A stretch of 17,550 nucleotides of DNA, taken from NCBI GenBank assembly GCA_002702205.1, contig NZYP01000047.1, positions 17,241 to 34,790 on the forward strand, read 5' to 3'. The translations under genes were made by a program, and so were the position numbers. Below are positions 16,171-17,550 of this stretch, piece after piece; position 1 is the first letter of the stretch, and each line of letters opens with the position of its first letter. Source of the DNA: Flammeovirgaceae bacterium. Its GTDB lineage: Bacteria; Bacteroidota; Bacteroidia; Cytophagales; MED-G16. A model generated the notes under the pieces. It saw only the letters and a list, made by a program, of their open reading frames with translations, did no database searches and was not told the origin of the DNA.

Positions 16171-17550
16171 TTAATTTAAATCTCCGTTATTTTTTTTCAT
16201 AATATCATCTGCAAGATTTTTTGGAACGTTATTATAATGAGAAAATGTTAAAGAGGCTGAAGCCCTTCCTGAACTTAAAGTTCTCAAGTCAGTAACATAT
16301 CCAAATAATTCTGAAAGTGGAACGTCTGCCTTAATTATTTGAGAATTTCCCTTCATATCCATACCTTTCATTATACCTCTTCTCTTATTTAAATCTCCAG
16401 TAACACCACCAGTAAATTCATCTGGTGTAGTAACTTCTACTGACATGATTGGCTCTAAAAGTACAGGGTTAGCTTTTAAAGCTGCCTTTTTAAATGCAAT
16501 ACCGGCAGCTAGTTCAAATGAAAGTGAGTCTGAATCAACATCGTGGAATGAACCATCATAGAGTCTTACTTTTAAAGTTTGAACAGGAAATCCTGCAAGA
16601 GGACCATTTTCCATTGCATTTTTAAAACCTTTTTCCACTGCAGGAATAAATTCTCTTGGAATTTTACCTCCTACAATCTTATTGATAAATTGAAGACCTT
16701 CACCCTCAAAATCATCATCTTGTGGTCCCATTTCAAAAACTATATCAGCAAACTTACCTCTTCCTCCACTCTGCTTTTTATAAACTTCTTGATGAGTAGT
16801 TGAGTTTTGAATAGATTCTTTGTATGCAACTTGAGGAGCGCCTTGATTTATTTCAACTTTAAATTCTCTTTTAAGCCTATCAATAATTATTTCTAAGTGA
16901 AGCTCACCCATACCTCTTAATACTGTTTGACCAGTCTCTTCATCAGTCTGAACTCTCAAGGTTGGATCCTCTTCTACCAACTTACTTACAGCCATACCTA
17001 ACTTATCAACATCAGCCTGTTGCTTAGGTTCAATAGCATACCCAATAACCGGATCAGGAAAACTCATTGACTCTAAAACAATTTTTGACTTTTCGTCGGA
17101 TAATGTATCTCCAGTTTTAATATCTTTAAAGCCAACACCAGCACAAATATCACCTGCTTCAACTGCTTTAATAGGGTTTTGCTTATTGGAATGCATCTGC
17201 ATTAACCTTGATATCCTTTCTTTCTTTCCATTCCTGTTATTAAAAACATAAGATCCGGCATCTAATTTACCAGAGTAGACCCTAAAGAAACATAATCTAC
17301 CTACAAACGGATCTGTTGCAATCTTGAAAGCTAGTGCTGCAAAAGGCTCATCGTTAGACGGCTTTCTAGTCACATCAGTTTCACTGTCTGGATCAGAACC
17401 AGAGATTGGGGGTAGATCTAAAGGTGATGGCAAATAAGCACAAACCGCATCCAAAAGAGCTTGAACTCCTTTATTTTTAAATGCTGAACCACACATAACA
17501 GGAGAAAAAGACATGTCAATAACAGCTTTCCTAATAGCTGACATCATCTC
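16171..17550 (-). CDS. fusA: Elongation factor G (5' end cut by window edge)
   Basis: GTPase that drives translocation of tRNA and mRNA and, with RRF, ribosome recycling. The frame is open to base 17550 with 459 codons visible; EF-G is about 700 residues, so roughly 250 N-terminal residues, including the P-loop and the other nucleotide-binding motifs, lie outside. The visible part starts at the end of the G domain ([16 protein letters not shown], the G5 motif). Domain II ([20 protein letters not shown]), domain III ([31 protein letters not shown]), domain IV ([28 protein letters not shown]) and domain V ([37 protein letters not shown]) follow. It is followed 4 bp later by rpsJ. The Met codons at the edge are internal, not the true start. 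Confidence 0.97.
   Translation of the reverse strand, partial: EMMSAIRKAVIDMSFSPVMCGSAFKNKGVQALLDAVCAYLPSPLDLPPISGSDPDSETDVTRKPSNDEPFAALAFKIATDPFVGRLCFFRVYSGKLDAGSYVFNNRNGKKERISRLMQMHSNKQNPIKAVEAGDICAGVGFKDIKTGDTLSDEKSKIVLESMSFPDPVIGYAIEPKQQADVDKLGMAVSKLVEEDPTLRVQTDEETGQTVLRGMGELHLEIIIDRLKREFKVEINQGAPQVAYKESIQNSTTHQEVYKKQSGGRGKFADIVFEMGPQDDDFEGEGLQFINKIVGGKIPREFIPAVEKGFKNAMENGPLAGFPVQTLKVRLYDGSFHDVDSDSLSFELAAGIAFKKAALKANPVLLEPIMSVEVTTPDEFTGGVTGDLNKRRGIMKGMDMKGNSQIIKADVPLSELFGYVTDLRTLSSGRASASLTFSHYNNVPKNLADDIMKKNNGDLN

Overview
The window is a long, almost gap-free ribosomal protein locus from an AT-rich member of the Bacteroidota, with every convincing gene on the minus strand. Transcription therefore runs from high to low coordinates. 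It holds the 3' end of the str operon (fusA), then the fused S10, spc and alpha operons: rpsJ, rplC, rplD, rplW, rplB, rpsS, rplV, rpsC, rplP, rpmC, rpsQ, rplN, rplX, rplE, rpsN, rpsH, rplF, rplR, rpsE, rpmD, rplO, secY, infA, rpmJ, rpsM, rpsK, rpsD and the start of rpoA. Both edges cut genes: fusA lacks its start and rpoA lacks its last few dozen codons. The Bacteroidota assignment rests on a C-terminal type IX secretion (T9SS) sorting domain, Bacteroidota-style promoters (TTTG-N19-TAnnTTTG), the near absence of Shine-Dalgarno sequences, and the fusA-rpsJ-rplC gene order. secY is followed directly by infA with no map gene between them, which I associate with Flavobacteriia-like relatives (inference).

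Layout: 17550-16171 fusA (partial); 16166-15861 rpsJ; 15820-12665 a 1051-residue secreted glycoside hydrolase; a 111-bp gap carrying a strong Bacteroidota promoter match; then 12553 to 1, twenty-seven ribosomal, translation, secretion and transcription genes with gaps of mostly 0-12 bp and many stop/start overlaps. rpmJ (2315-2431) is a short 38-codon gene that is easily missed. The only other gap of notable size in the ribosomal block, 48 bp before rpsH, carries a second, weaker promoter-like element.

The striking feature is the glycoside hydrolase between rpsJ and rplC. It has a signal peptide, a family 5 (GH5) catalytic domain with both catalytic glutamates visible, three CBM6-like modules, an Ig/SwmB-like module and a T9SS sorting domain. 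It is a surface or secreted polysaccharide-degrading enzyme, probably a beta-glucanase, placed in the same orientation inside one of the most conserved housekeeping operons in bacteria. The ribosomal cluster appears to restart from its own promoter immediately downstream. The enzyme itself has no obvious promoter and begins with GTG, so it may be expressed by read-through from fusA-rpsJ. Everything else is ordinary translation machinery: ribosomal proteins of both subunits, initiation factor IF-1, elongation factor G, the SecY translocon channel and the RNA polymerase alpha subunit. I see no tRNA, rRNA, CRISPR array, transposase or insertion sequence.
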